A stretch of 64,000 nt of DNA from CAZJLN01 sp964540765 (GTDB taxonomy: Bacteria; Chloroflexota; Anaerolineae; Anaerolineales; Anaerolineaceae), in the NCBI GenBank assembly GCA_964540765.1, contig CAZINW010000006.1, positions 15,915 to 79,914 of the forward strand, given 5' to 3'. Position numbers and translations under genes: made by a program. This document shows, piece by piece, positions 32,592-41,305 of the stretch. Numbering within the stretch: the stretch's first letter is position 1; every line of letters starts with the position of its first letter. The notes beneath the pieces are model-generated. The model ran no database searches. It was given only the letters and a program-made list of their open reading frames with translations, and had not been told where the DNA came from.

Positions 32592-32884
32592 TTATTGAAG
32601 CGATCATGTCATATTCCTATTCCGGCATTTTGACCTCTGGTCGTGTATCAGTCAGATCCAATTCCAATGTAAGATTTGAGGTTTAGCCCTGTTCATGCTG
32701 AAGGATACCGCGTACAGTCACCAGCAAAACGAAGGTGACAGTTATGGGTCATCCATGATCAATGAAGTTGCTGTGAAGAAATGATGGCTATTCCATTTTC
32801 GTAGGGTATTTACAGAATAACAGGCTGCCGTTATCATCGATTTAGAGGATAAATTTAGATAAAGGATTAAAAGGTTCTGAGATC

Positions 32885-33211
32885 ATGGAAGATCAAACAA
32901 ACAAAGTCAGCTTGTATGAAAGGATTTACGCTTGGATTCGCCTCGTTCCTGAGGGGAAAGTGGTGACATATGGGCAAGTTGCAGACTCCGTCGGCGGGTG
33001 TTCAGCGCGCATGGTTGGCTATGCCATGGCGGCATTGAAGGGCGGACGTGATCCAGACGTCCCATGGCAGCGGGTGATCAACGCTCAAGGAAGGATCAGC
33101 ATGTTTGGCATTGGCAGTGCCATCCAACGTGCATTGCTCGAAGATGAGGGTGTCGTTTTTAATGATCAGGGTGTGATTGATCTCGGTACTTACCGCTGGG
33201 ATGGAGTTTGA
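32885..33211 (+). CDS. atl: Alkyltransferase-like (MGMT-family) DNA-binding protein
   Basis: 108 residues, the size of the C-terminal domain of O6-alkylguanine-DNA alkyltransferase. The helix-turn-helix part (VPEGKVVTYGQVADSVGGCSARMVGYAMAA) is intact. The active site reads PWQRVIN where alkyltransferases have PCHRV, so the acceptor Cys is Trp. This is the hallmark of ATL proteins, which bind O6-alkylguanine without repairing it and hand the lesion to nucleotide excision repair. The gene stands alone between rpoD and a GNAT gene, preceded by 293 bases in which I see no clear signal. Confidence 0.92.
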   Translation: MEDQTNKVSLYERIYAWIRLVPEGKVVTYGQVADSVGGCSARMVGYAMAALKGGRDPDVPWQRVINAQGRISMFGIGSAIQRALLEDEGVVFNDQGVIDLGTYRWDGV

Positions 33212-33303
33212 TCCCCTAAATTAAATCCCATTTGTCAGACTGGACTGATGGTCAAACCATCGGCAAGTGGCTAAGGATTACGTAAACGGAGAGCGAGGTT
33301 TCC

Positions 33304-34149
33304 ATGCAACTGGTTAGATTCTCAAATATCAATGAATTTCTTAAAATTACGCAGAGCATTTACGAGGCTCAAGAGTCAGCCAACAATCTCATTCTTGGCA
33401 TCAGCCTGCGTCTGCGCGATGAACCTCAACGCTTCTCAACGCTGCCTTTCCTGGCTGTCGTCACCGATGATGGTAATCTTTTGCTGTCGTCAGTCATGAC
33501 CCCGCCGTTCCCGCTTATCTTGCAGGGTGATGAGCATGCCCTGGATGCCATTGATTTGCTGGTGACCTCTTGTCTTGAGGAAGGTGTATCCGTACCTGGA
33601 GTGAATGGGCAAAAGACCATCAGTGATGCCTTTGCCAGGCAGTGGTCATCCAAAACAGGGCAACGGGAGCATCTTGCCATGGCTTTGCGTGCTTATGAAT
33701 TGCAACAGGTGACCTGGCCAACCATACCCGCAGGGAAATTTAGAGAGGCGCTTAAAGATGATGTATCGATTGTATTTGAGTATTTTCGAGCCATGCAGGA
33801 GGAGACCGAGCCTGATCTACCTCATGGGATGGATCTTGCGCGAATATTATATTTGATTGACCGGGGCGCGGTATATTTATGGGAGGTCGATCAAAATCCG
33901 GTTTCAATGGCTTTAAGCACAAGACCAACCGCACAAGCAATCACGGTCAGTGGAGTTTACACACCGCCGCAGGAACGCAGGAAAGGCTATGCCTCTGCCT
34001 GCGTTGCCCATCTTAGCCAATTACTGTTGGATAAAGGCTATCGTTTTGTTAATTTATTTACAGACCTGGCAAATCCCACCAGCAACGCCATTTACCAGGA
34101 AATTGGCTACAAACCTGTTTGTGATTATCACCGTCATATTTTTGAGTGA
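33304..34149 (+). CDS. GNAT family N-acetyltransferase (FR47-like)
   Basis: 281 residues. The first half (1-130) is a family-specific domain without motifs I know. The second half is a GNAT fold: the acetyl-CoA loop is in GVYTPPQERRKGYASACVAHLSQ (about 217-240; Q/R-x-x-G-x-A/G) and the last strands are FVNLFTDLANPTSNAIYQEIGYKPVCDYH. This resembles the two-domain FR47/DUF4081-like acetyltransferases whose substrates are mostly unknown. ATG 33304 follows an AGCGAGG ribosome site. It converges with the EF-G-like gene across a shared terminator. Confidence 0.85.
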   Translation: MQLVRFSNINEFLKITQSIYEAQESANNLILGISLRLRDEPQRFSTLPFLAVVTDDGNLLLSSVMTPPFPLILQGDEHALDAIDLLVTSCLEEGVSVPGVNGQKTISDAFARQWSSKTGQREHLAMALRAYELQQVTWPTIPAGKFREALKDDVSIVFEYFRAMQEETEPDLPHGMDLARILYLIDRGAVYLWEVDQNPVSMALSTRPTAQAITVSGVYTPPQERRKGYASACVAHLSQLLLDKGYRFVNLFTDLANPTSNAIYQEIGYKPVCDYHRHIFE

Positions 34150-34190
34150 TCCCAAATTAAATTAAAAACGGCAGGCTTTGACCTGCCGTT
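34150..34190 (-). terminator. Terminator of the EF-G-like gene, between convergent genes
   Basis: AACGGCAGG and CCTGCCGTT form a perfect 9-bp stem (34167-34190) with a 6-base loop. On the minus strand the stem runs into TTTTTAATTTAATTT, so it acts for the EF-G-like gene. It may also stop the opposing acetyltransferase transcript. Confidence 0.8.
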
Positions 34191-34207
34191 ACACTGGAAA
34201 AACTTGG

Positions 34208-36274
34208 CTATTCTTCTTCTTTAAGCTCGCGTTGGCGAGCCTCAACAATTTCCTGGGTCAGGTGGGTGGGCACCAAGTCATAATGATCGAACTCCATGGT
34301 GAAGTAACCGCGACCGCCTGTCATGGAACGCAGGTTGGTGGTATAGCGCATCATTTCAGCCAGCGGAACAGTTGCAGTAACGGTCGATTTACCTTTGTCT
34401 GTATCCATGCCCTGAACACGTGCACGGCGGGTATTCATGTCGCCCAGGATATCACCCATGTTGGCTTCAGGAACAATTACTTGGACTTTCATGATGGGCT
34501 CATACAAAACCGGGTTGGCTTCTTTGAACGCAAGTTTGAAGGCTTCACGACCAGCAATTTCAAATGCGATTGGCTTTGAATCAACCGGGTGTTCTTTTCC
34601 ATCAGTAATTGAAACCCCAACCGAGCTGACGGGGTACCCGGCAATGACCCCTTCCTTCATTACGTTGCGGATGCCCTTTTCAATGGATGTCATATAGTTA
34701 TTGGAGATCGCGCCGCCAAACACATCATTACTGAATGAAAACTCCTCATCTTTAATGGGGAATACTTTCAAATGTACCTCTCCAAATTGACCAGCGCCAC
34801 CGGTTTGTTTCTTGTGGCGGTACATGGCAGCTCCTTCTTTGGTGATGTGTTCCTGATAAGGCACCTTGGGCTCAAGCAAATTTATGCTGAGTTGGAATTT
34901 CGATTCAGCCCTGCGCAGGGCCACATCAATGTGCTGATCGCCCATGCCAAACAGAAGCGTTTGGTGGGTTGCAGGTTCGCTATGCCAGGTAAGGGTCATA
35001 TCTTCTTCGCAAAGACGGGTCAGTGTCTGGCTGAGCTTGGCAGCGTCTGATTGCGTTTTTGGGGCTATTGCCACACGGTAAAGCGCATGAGGGTAGTTGG
35101 GAACCGGCAATTTCAGGTTCAGTTCCTTGGTTGTGAAGGTATCTCCGGTGCTTGTGACACTGAGTTTTGCCACCGTGCCAATATCACCAGCGTGAATGAC
35201 CGGGACTGAAATGTTATCTTTTCCAAGCGGAATCTGCATTCCCGCCAATCGTTCCTCTTCGCCTTTGGTGCTGTTCCAAACACGAGTATCGGAGGATAAT
35301 TTACCCGAGTAGATGCGGAAGAAAGTCTGCTTGCCAACAAAGGGATCTGCTGTGGTCTTCCAGACATAAGCTGCCAGAGGACCGTTATCATCCGCCTTTA
35401 AAGAAACTTCACCTTTTGGAGATTCAGCAATTACAGGCGGGCATTCAGCCGGAGACGGGATCAGTGCACTGACTGCATCCAACAGGGGGGCAATGCCAAT
35501 TAAGTGAGCGCTGGCAGCAACCAGCACAGGCATAACGTTGTTATTCCGCATGGCTTTACGCAGTCCGCGCAAAATCTCATCACTGTTCAGGTCACCATTC
35601 TCAAAATATTTTTCAAGGAGTGCATCTTCACCTTCAGCAGCAGCTTCAACCAGGTTCAAGCGCGCACTTTCTGCTTCTTCTTTGAACTCTGCCGGGATTT
35701 CCATGACGCTTTTACCATCGCCTTTGAAGGCTTTCATGGTTACCAGGTCGATCACACCTTTAAAATCCGCTTTCTCACCCCATGGGAGCTGCATGGGGAT
35801 TAATCGCGCATCTGAATGCTCCTGAACGGAAGCCAGGGCTTTTTGAAAGTTGGCATTCTCACGTTCCATTTTATTGATGATCAACATTTGAGGGAGTTTG
35901 AACTCTGTCGCATGTTGAAGGGCAATTTCAGTGCCGACTTCAAGCCCAGATACAGAATCGACCAGGATCAAGGCTCCATCAGCCACGCGCATGGCAGAGA
36001 TCACCTCCCCGACAAAGTCGGTATAACCCGGCGTATCAAGGAAATTTAGTTTTAGGTTTTTGTATTCAATTGGAATGACAGTTGTATATAATGAAATGCC
36101 ACGGCGATGCTCATCATCTTCATAATCCGAAATCGTGGTGCCGTCTTCTATCTTTCCAAGGCGGGTGGTGACGCCGGTAAAATATAGGAATGCCTCAACA
36201 AGCATGGTTTTACCTGAATTACTGTGAGATGCCAGGACAATATTGCGTATCGATTCGGTTGTATACTCTTTCAT
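34208..36274 (-). CDS. Elongation factor G-like translational GTPase (EF-G type 2)
   Basis: 688 residues with the full EF-G layout: G domain (1-280), beta-barrel domain II, domain III, domain IV (about 480-600) and domain V with GDILGDMNTRRARVQGM and GGRGYFTMEFDHYD. The nucleotide motifs differ from housekeeping FusA: the P-loop is ASHSNSGKT (normally AHxDAGKT), switch I has RRGISL for RGITI, and the guanine motif is NKME where NKxD is usual. These changes mark it as the EF-G2/EF-G-like group. Members hydrolyse GTP on the ribosome, but their special role is unclear. Begins at ATG 36274, preceded by AAGGAAGGG. Confidence 0.92.
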   Translation of the reverse strand: MKEYTTESIRNIVLASHSNSGKTMLVEAFLYFTGVTTRLGKIEDGTTISDYEDDEHRRGISLYTTVIPIEYKNLKLNFLDTPGYTDFVGEVISAMRVADGALILVDSVSGLEVGTEIALQHATEFKLPQMLIINKMERENANFQKALASVQEHSDARLIPMQLPWGEKADFKGVIDLVTMKAFKGDGKSVMEIPAEFKEEAESARLNLVEAAAEGEDALLEKYFENGDLNSDEILRGLRKAMRNNNVMPVLVAASAHLIGIAPLLDAVSALIPSPAECPPVIAESPKGEVSLKADDNGPLAAYVWKTTADPFVGKQTFFRIYSGKLSSDTRVWNSTKGEEERLAGMQIPLGKDNISVPVIHAGDIGTVAKLSVTSTGDTFTTKELNLKLPVPNYPHALYRVAIAPKTQSDAAKLSQTLTRLCEEDMTLTWHSEPATHQTLLFGMGDQHIDVALRRAESKFQLSINLLEPKVPYQEHITKEGAAMYRHKKQTGGAGQFGEVHLKVFPIKDEEFSFSNDVFGGAISNNYMTSIEKGIRNVMKEGVIAGYPVSSVGVSITDGKEHPVDSKPIAFEIAGREAFKLAFKEANPVLYEPIMKVQVIVPEANMGDILGDMNTRRARVQGMDTDKGKSTVTATVPLAEMMRYTTNLRSMTGGRGYFTMEFDHYDLVPTHLTQEIVEARQRELKEEE

Positions 36275-36441
36275 TAAACGGACCCTTCCTTTATTGCTTT
36301 AATATTATAAATAGTTGATGCCAAAGCGCAAATTTATGATAAATACAAATAACTGTCAAAAGTAAAATGACAGCCCCTTATTATATCAGGAAAAAAATGA
36401 GATTTTGGTAAAAATCAATAAAGCGTTTTAGTGAAAGGAAT

Positions 36442-37092
36442 GTGCTAATATTGTCGAAATATGACGATTTTTTCGCAAAACCTTACCAGGAGAAGATGAA
36501 AGTGAAGAATTTCCTTTCACAGATTAAATTCATAAAAAGATATTTGGGTAAGCCCCGTTGGGATACTGGTATTTCTCCACCAGAATTGTTAACCTATCTG
36601 GATACCCATGTCCCAGGGAACGCGTTGGACCTTGGCTGTGGCACAGGTACAAATCTGGTTACTCTCGGAAAACGAGGTTGGCTCCCAGCGGGTATTGATT
36701 TTGTTCCCCAAGCTGTTTGGCATGCCAGGCGCAAACTGGCTAAAAATCATATCCATGGTAAGGTCATCTTTGGAGATGTGACATCCTATCATCTTTTTCC
36801 ATATCAGTTCGCCCTTGTTTTGGATGTCGGTTGTTTTCATGGTCTCCAGGCTGAGATGAAGATCAGGTACATTGAAAACTTACCTCGATACTTGATACCA
36901 GGTGGTGAGTTCCTTTTATATGCACATCGGAAGGTCAATCCCGATGGTGACCATGGAATTGAAGCATCCGATCTGTCAAGATTAAGCACAACATTAACCG
37001 AATGCAAGCTTATTGAAACTTTTGAAACATGGAAAGACACGCCGGGATTCAGACTTCCTGCTCTTTGGGCTCTGTATCGGAAAGAAGCTTGA
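36442..37092 (+). CDS. Class I SAM-dependent methyltransferase
   Basis: 216 residues. Motif I ALDLGCGTGTNLVTLG (about 62-77) binds S-adenosylmethionine; motif II is GIDFVPQAVWHARRK, and DVTSYHLF and LVLDVGCFHGL fit motifs III-IV. This matches the thiopurine/tellurite-type class I methyltransferases acting on small molecules; the substrate is unknown. The start is uncertain: GTG 36442 (AAAGGA just upstream) is taken here, while ATG 36496 with AGGAG three bases away would remove 18 residues but keep every motif. It is divergent from the EF-G-like gene, with an AT-rich 167-base gap. Confidence 0.85.
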   Translation: MLILSKYDDFFAKPYQEKMKVKNFLSQIKFIKRYLGKPRWDTGISPPELLTYLDTHVPGNALDLGCGTGTNLVTLGKRGWLPAGIDFVPQAVWHARRKLAKNHIHGKVIFGDVTSYHLFPYQFALVLDVGCFHGLQAEMKIRYIENLPRYLIPGGEFLLYAHRKVNPDGDHGIEASDLSRLSTTLTECKLIETFETWKDTPGFRLPALWALYRKEA

Positions 37093-37456
37093 TCTGGTTG
37101 TCAAACGCTCTTTCGTTCAGGTCAAAAACCCCCCTTATCTTCAATTAAAACCATCAGTGGAATATGCAAGCGCCCTGACTATGGGATTTCATGGTGGTTA
37201 TTGCCAGGATAAATTTTTATAAGCCAATCTAACCCTTAAACAAACCATTCCTCTTACATGAGGACAACTACCTTTTTCCTGGCAGGAGCTGTAAAACTGA
37301 TCAAACCACCCATGCTGGATCCCACAATTGCAGTTTTATCAAAAGATATCCGCGTGCGGAAATTGCCATTTAGATCAATAAATTATTATTCATCTTAATA
37401 ATAGTCAGTTGAATTCAGATATAATTATTGAAATTGATCTTATGGAGTGACTATCG
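37093..37456. other. Intergenic stretch with no convincing gene
   Basis: 364 bases between the methyltransferase gene and the next membrane-protein gene. I see no open frame with coding character. TATAAT at 37420-37425 may be a -10 box for the downstream gene, but its -35 region is poor. Confidence 0.4.
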
Positions 37457-37930
37457 ATGAAATCCTATCATCTCGATCCGGAAAAGTTTAATAAAGAAAA
37501 ACGCAATATCACAGGCATTTACGGGTTTATCATGTTCATATTGACCGGTATTTTTGTCTGGATGGTATGGAAAAAAGAGATCAATATGTCGTCCCTCCTG
37601 ATCCTGGTGGCATTTTTAGCGATGCTGGTACATACTGCTTATCGCTCTGTAAAACAGAGAAAGCAATTCTTTGAGGGATACCGGCTGGAACTTGATGAAA
37701 ACAAGCTCAGTCAATCCCAGCCCAATTTCCCTGAGCTGATCATTAACCGGGATGAAATAAAGTCGGTTCTTGAAAACCGCTCAGGTCTGATCATATCCAC
37801 TACGAAAGCCCCCAATGTGCTGGGTATCACGAAAGATCTGCGGGATGAGGATTACCAGGAGATCAAGAAGATTCTTTTAAGCTGGGTTTCCATTGCCAAG
37901 AGTGAATCACAGGATGACGAAAACTTGTAA
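37457..37930 (+). CDS. Two-helix membrane protein with PH-like cytoplasmic domain
   Basis: 157 residues. Two membrane helices, about 19-39 (GIYGFIMFILTGIFVWMVW) and 45-62 (SSLLILVAFLAMLVHTAY), are followed by a soluble domain of about 90 residues with strands FEGYRLELDENKLSQSQ, ELIINRDEIKSVLENRSGLIIST and a helix EDYQEIKKILLSWV. This resembles YcxB-like or bacterial PH domain proteins of unknown function. GGAGTGACTATCG lies before ATG 37457. It stands alone and converges with a GNAT gene. Confidence 0.7.
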   Translation: MKSYHLDPEKFNKEKRNITGIYGFIMFILTGIFVWMVWKKEINMSSLLILVAFLAMLVHTAYRSVKQRKQFFEGYRLELDENKLSQSQPNFPELIINRDEIKSVLENRSGLIISTTKAPNVLGITKDLRDEDYQEIKKILLSWVSIAKSESQDDENL

Positions 37931-37983
37931 ATATTCCGAGGATATGATTTCATTTCCCCGTGAAGATTCCACCATCAACCGGT

Positions 37984-38532
37984 TTATCCTGTCCAACCCT
38001 TGAAATTCTTCAGCATCCGCCAGGCTGGCTCTTTTACCGTCTGCCATTTGCCGTTGTGATCCTGGTATTTCCAAACCCCGGGATCACTGCCAACAACACG
38101 ATATCCAAGCCTTTCATAAAGGCGGCGGGCGGCAGGATTATTCCTGGCTACGTTCAAACGGATCTGCGAATAACCGCGCTTTAACAAGTCGGATTCAGCT
38201 ACATTCATCATAGCAGTTCCAAGCCCGTGATTGCGGTATGGGGGTTTAATGCGGAATGAGAAGATGTACGCCCGGTGAATGCCATCCGCCACTTCCTTTT
38301 GTTGGCTATATAAAAGTAGGAAAAGCTGTCCCACAATGATGCCTTCTTCCGTTTCTGCCACCCAGATGAGTGTATTTCCGCTGCGCATACTGCGGTAATG
38401 CTGTTCGTAAACCCGTCTAAAATGTGTGAATTCCCCATCCCATTCGAGGGCAGGCAAATCTGCTTCCACCAGGGGTCTGATGGTCATTTCACAATTGACA
38501 AGCCTGATGGTTTGAGCGGATTGTTTTAGCAT
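37984..38532 (-). CDS. GNAT family N-acetyltransferase
   Basis: 182 residues from ATG 38532; a TTG at 38541 would add three. The GNAT core is clear: MTIRPLVEADLPAL at the start, WVAETEEGIIVGQLFL, the acetyl-CoA binding helix in FSFRIKPPYRNHGLGTAMMNVAE (R/Q-x-x-G-x-G/A form: RNHGLG), QIRLNVARNNPAARRLYERLGYRVVG at the end. It resembles RimI-like and small-molecule acetyltransferases; substrate unknown. The gene lies 40 bases downstream of the nucleotidyltransferase fusion gene on the same strand and may be co-transcribed with it. Confidence 0.88.
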   Translation of the reverse strand: MLKQSAQTIRLVNCEMTIRPLVEADLPALEWDGEFTHFRRVYEQHYRSMRSGNTLIWVAETEEGIIVGQLFLLLYSQQKEVADGIHRAYIFSFRIKPPYRNHGLGTAMMNVAESDLLKRGYSQIRLNVARNNPAARRLYERLGYRVVGSDPGVWKYQDHNGKWQTVKEPAWRMLKNFKGWTG

Positions 38533-38572
38533 GGAAAACAACGATTAAGTCTATTCATGGAGCCAAAGCGTT

Positions 38573-41230
38573 TCAAAGCGATTGTGCCAGCAGTTCTTTT
38601 AATACTTCTTCCTCTTCTGCGCGGTTTTGTATCCTTCCATCCAACCAGCCATCCCGTAATATGGTGATGATCTCTGCATATCTTGGTGATGGCTGCAGAC
38701 CTCTCTCGCGCAGGTCTAAGCCAGTGATATTTGGTTGAACTTTGGCAAAGTCCTTGACAAATGCTGCCAGGCAGGGCGCTTCTTCTGAGCCCTGGTGATC
38801 GAAATAGACTGCAAATATGACCAGTTTGGGCAGACCGATCAGCCGGTGATAAACCTGACTTGGCTTTAGTTTGGACAGCTCTGCCAGGTCTGCCTGGAGT
38901 GCTGAGACCTGGTGAATCTGGTGCACCAATTTGCTGGGAAGGCGCAGGTGCAGGCGGACGTTTTCCAGGTCATCCGTGGAAAGCTCACAAAGCCAATAAA
39001 TAAATCCAAGAGCCTGCTTTAAACTCAAGCGTTCCACCTGCTGTGGCAGATCCCACCCGGGCGGGATTTTCAGGGCATCCAATTGGGTCAGTTTCTTGCC
39101 AATCTTTGCTGACCAAGTCAAAGCGGGGTGAATGGCTTTAAGAATGCCCAGATCGTTCATTCTAGTAAACATAGCTTCAGCTTTAGGCTCGGCTAATATC
39201 AATTCCAGTTCGTGTCGCAGTCTGGTTCCAGAGGTTTCTTCAAGAAGTGGGAGACTCTCCTTGAGCAGGGCAAGCGTACGTTCTTCTATCTCAAAATTGA
39301 AGCGTTGTTCAAAGCGTACTGCGCGCATTAAACGGGTGGCATCGTCAACAAACGAAAGCGCGTGCAATACGCGGATCTTGCGGTCATTCAGGTCAGATAG
39401 ACCTCCCCAGAAATCAAATATTTTACCGAAATGTTCACCATCCAGGCGTAATGCCAGCGTATTGATGGTGAAATCGCGACGATGCAAATCCATTTTTATG
39501 CTGGAGCTTTCAATGGTTGGAAGCGCTGCCGGTTTTTCATAAAATTCAGTGCGCGCGGTGATCAAATCAAGATGTTCTGGCAGTTGGCTTGGATCAACGA
39601 CCTGGTCGACCTGGAGTTTGGCTGCAATGCGTTCCCGATCCTCATGCAAATACCATTTGGCTGTGCCAAACCTGCTGTGGCTGATGGAACGTCCGCCAAA
39701 GTTTTTCACCAGTGACTTAACGAAGTAAATGGCGTCCCCTTCGACCACGATATCAAAATCCAGGCTTGGCAGACCCAACAGAAGGTCACGCACAAAACCG
39801 CCGACAATATAAATAGGGATATGCTGTCGATCGGCTTCGTTGGCGATCGCCAGCAGCAGTGCCAGCCTTGCGGGTGAAATAGCCTGTTTCACCAATTTGA
39901 TCATTTTGGCTTTATCGGGCTGGAGTTTCAGGATGGAGCGCGTTTTGATCAGATCGGTCCGGGTCACGATGCCAACAATCGCCCCGCTTTGAGCATCCAC
40001 GACTGGAATTTGTCCCCAGTTACTGGTAGCCATCAGCTTTTGCAGCGTCTCTAATGAATCATCGGGGTGTACGCTGATGTCACCAGCATCCATCAGGCTT
40101 GATGCTGGCAGTGACATTTTGTGACTCAAAGCTCTATCCACGGTTCTGCGGTTGAGCAAACCAACAATTTTCCCGTTCCCCACCACTGGATAACCTTCGA
40201 ATCCATATCTCTGCATAAGCCTGGCAACTTCATCAATGGGTGTATCAGGCGTCAGGATCAACGGATTCTTTGACATGATATGGCGAACACTGATCAAAGG
40301 TTTAACATAGTTGGGAAGATCGGATAGCATCTGCTCATAGGTCTGATCTAGCTGCGTCGCCATTTCATCCTGACTCAACCTGCCTTCAGGGCGGATAAGT
40401 GCTGATGCTGCCCTTGCATGTCCGCCACCTCCAAATGCAGCGGCAATTTTGGATACATTCACAGCATCCGTAGTGGCACGTGCCACCAGACGGATCCCCT
40501 GCTTGGTTAGAACAAATAAAAGCAGGGCGTCCGGATCTAAAAAGTCCCTTAATTTGTGTGCCACACTGGAGATTTCATCGTTCACATCCATTGCATTGGC
40601 TTTGGCTGTCAGGATGGTTTGGTTTTGAATGCTATGCGATTGCATGTTCCGCATGAGACGATCATAAAGAAGCTGCTGCGCGCTGGTAAGTGGCGGATTG
40701 AGATAATTGCCAATGAGATTCAGATCAGCCCCTTTTTCAAGTAGATATGCGGCTGCAATAAGGTCCCTTGAAGTGGTCGTGGAATATCCAAGCGAGCCGG
40801 TATCTTCATAGATACCTGCGAGCAGCAGGCTGGATTGGATGGATGAGATTGGAATGGAAGCCGCTTTGAGCTTTTCCACCAGCAGGGTGGCACAGGCACC
40901 CGTTCGGCTGATCTCCACTTCCCAATCGGGATTAACACCTTCCTTGCGTGGGTGGTGATCAATGACATTGATTTTTGTTCCGGCATGCAGCCCTTTAAGC
41001 GTGACCAGAGATTGCGTATCGACGAGCATGATATGGGATATGGTATCGTATGGAAGATCATTTAAATGTGAAAAGCCCAATTCAGCCTGGTATTTTTTGA
41101 TGAAGTCAAGCCCATTCCGGTTTATATTGCGGGGGAGGAGAGCAAAAGCTTCCTCGTCCAAAAGGCGTGCACCAAGCATCGATGCCAGGGCATCCAGATC
41201 GGCTTGTTCGTGTGTGAGGATCAGCTTCAT
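38573..41230 (-). CDS. DHH / CBS-CBS / tRNA nucleotidyltransferase-poly(A) polymerase fusion
   Basis: 885 residues from ATG 41230 (KLILTHEQADLDALAS); a TTG 36 bases upstream is possible but adds no homology. Residues 1-310 form a DHH/DHHA1 phosphoesterase with HEQADLDAL, VDTQ, DHHPRKEG and GGGGHARAA. Two CBS domains follow (about 315-435: VRHIMSKNPLILTPDTPIDEVARLM and SSLMDAGDISVHPDDSLETL). The C-terminal 415 residues are a class II nucleotidyltransferase: YIVGGFVRDLLLG near 475, DFDIVVEGD, RRDFTINTLALRL and the helical RNA-binding part. Similar fusions are annotated as CCA- or A-adding enzymes. CBS domains suggest control by adenine nucleotides. The DHH part may cleave oligonucleotides or cyclic dinucleotides. 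Confidence 0.92.
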   Translation of the reverse strand: MKLILTHEQADLDALASMLGARLLDEEAFALLPRNINRNGLDFIKKYQAELGFSHLNDLPYDTISHIMLVDTQSLVTLKGLHAGTKINVIDHHPRKEGVNPDWEVEISRTGACATLLVEKLKAASIPISSIQSSLLLAGIYEDTGSLGYSTTTSRDLIAAAYLLEKGADLNLIGNYLNPPLTSAQQLLYDRLMRNMQSHSIQNQTILTAKANAMDVNDEISSVAHKLRDFLDPDALLLFVLTKQGIRLVARATTDAVNVSKIAAAFGGGGHARAASALIRPEGRLSQDEMATQLDQTYEQMLSDLPNYVKPLISVRHIMSKNPLILTPDTPIDEVARLMQRYGFEGYPVVGNGKIVGLLNRRTVDRALSHKMSLPASSLMDAGDISVHPDDSLETLQKLMATSNWGQIPVVDAQSGAIVGIVTRTDLIKTRSILKLQPDKAKMIKLVKQAISPARLALLLAIANEADRQHIPIYIVGGFVRDLLLGLPSLDFDIVVEGDAIYFVKSLVKNFGGRSISHSRFGTAKWYLHEDRERIAAKLQVDQVVDPSQLPEHLDLITARTEFYEKPAALPTIESSSIKMDLHRRDFTINTLALRLDGEHFGKIFDFWGGLSDLNDRKIRVLHALSFVDDATRLMRAVRFEQRFNFEIEERTLALLKESLPLLEETSGTRLRHELELILAEPKAEAMFTRMNDLGILKAIHPALTWSAKIGKKLTQLDALKIPPGWDLPQQVERLSLKQALGFIYWLCELSTDDLENVRLHLRLPSKLVHQIHQVSALQADLAELSKLKPSQVYHRLIGLPKLVIFAVYFDHQGSEEAPCLAAFVKDFAKVQPNITGLDLRERGLQPSPRYAEIITILRDGWLDGRIQNRAEEEEVLKELLAQSL

Positions 41231-41305
41231 GATTTTCTCAATAAAAATTTTTGCTTTGGTCGGCAAACGATATTAAGTCCACTTTATATGAAACAGTGCC
41301 ACTAT

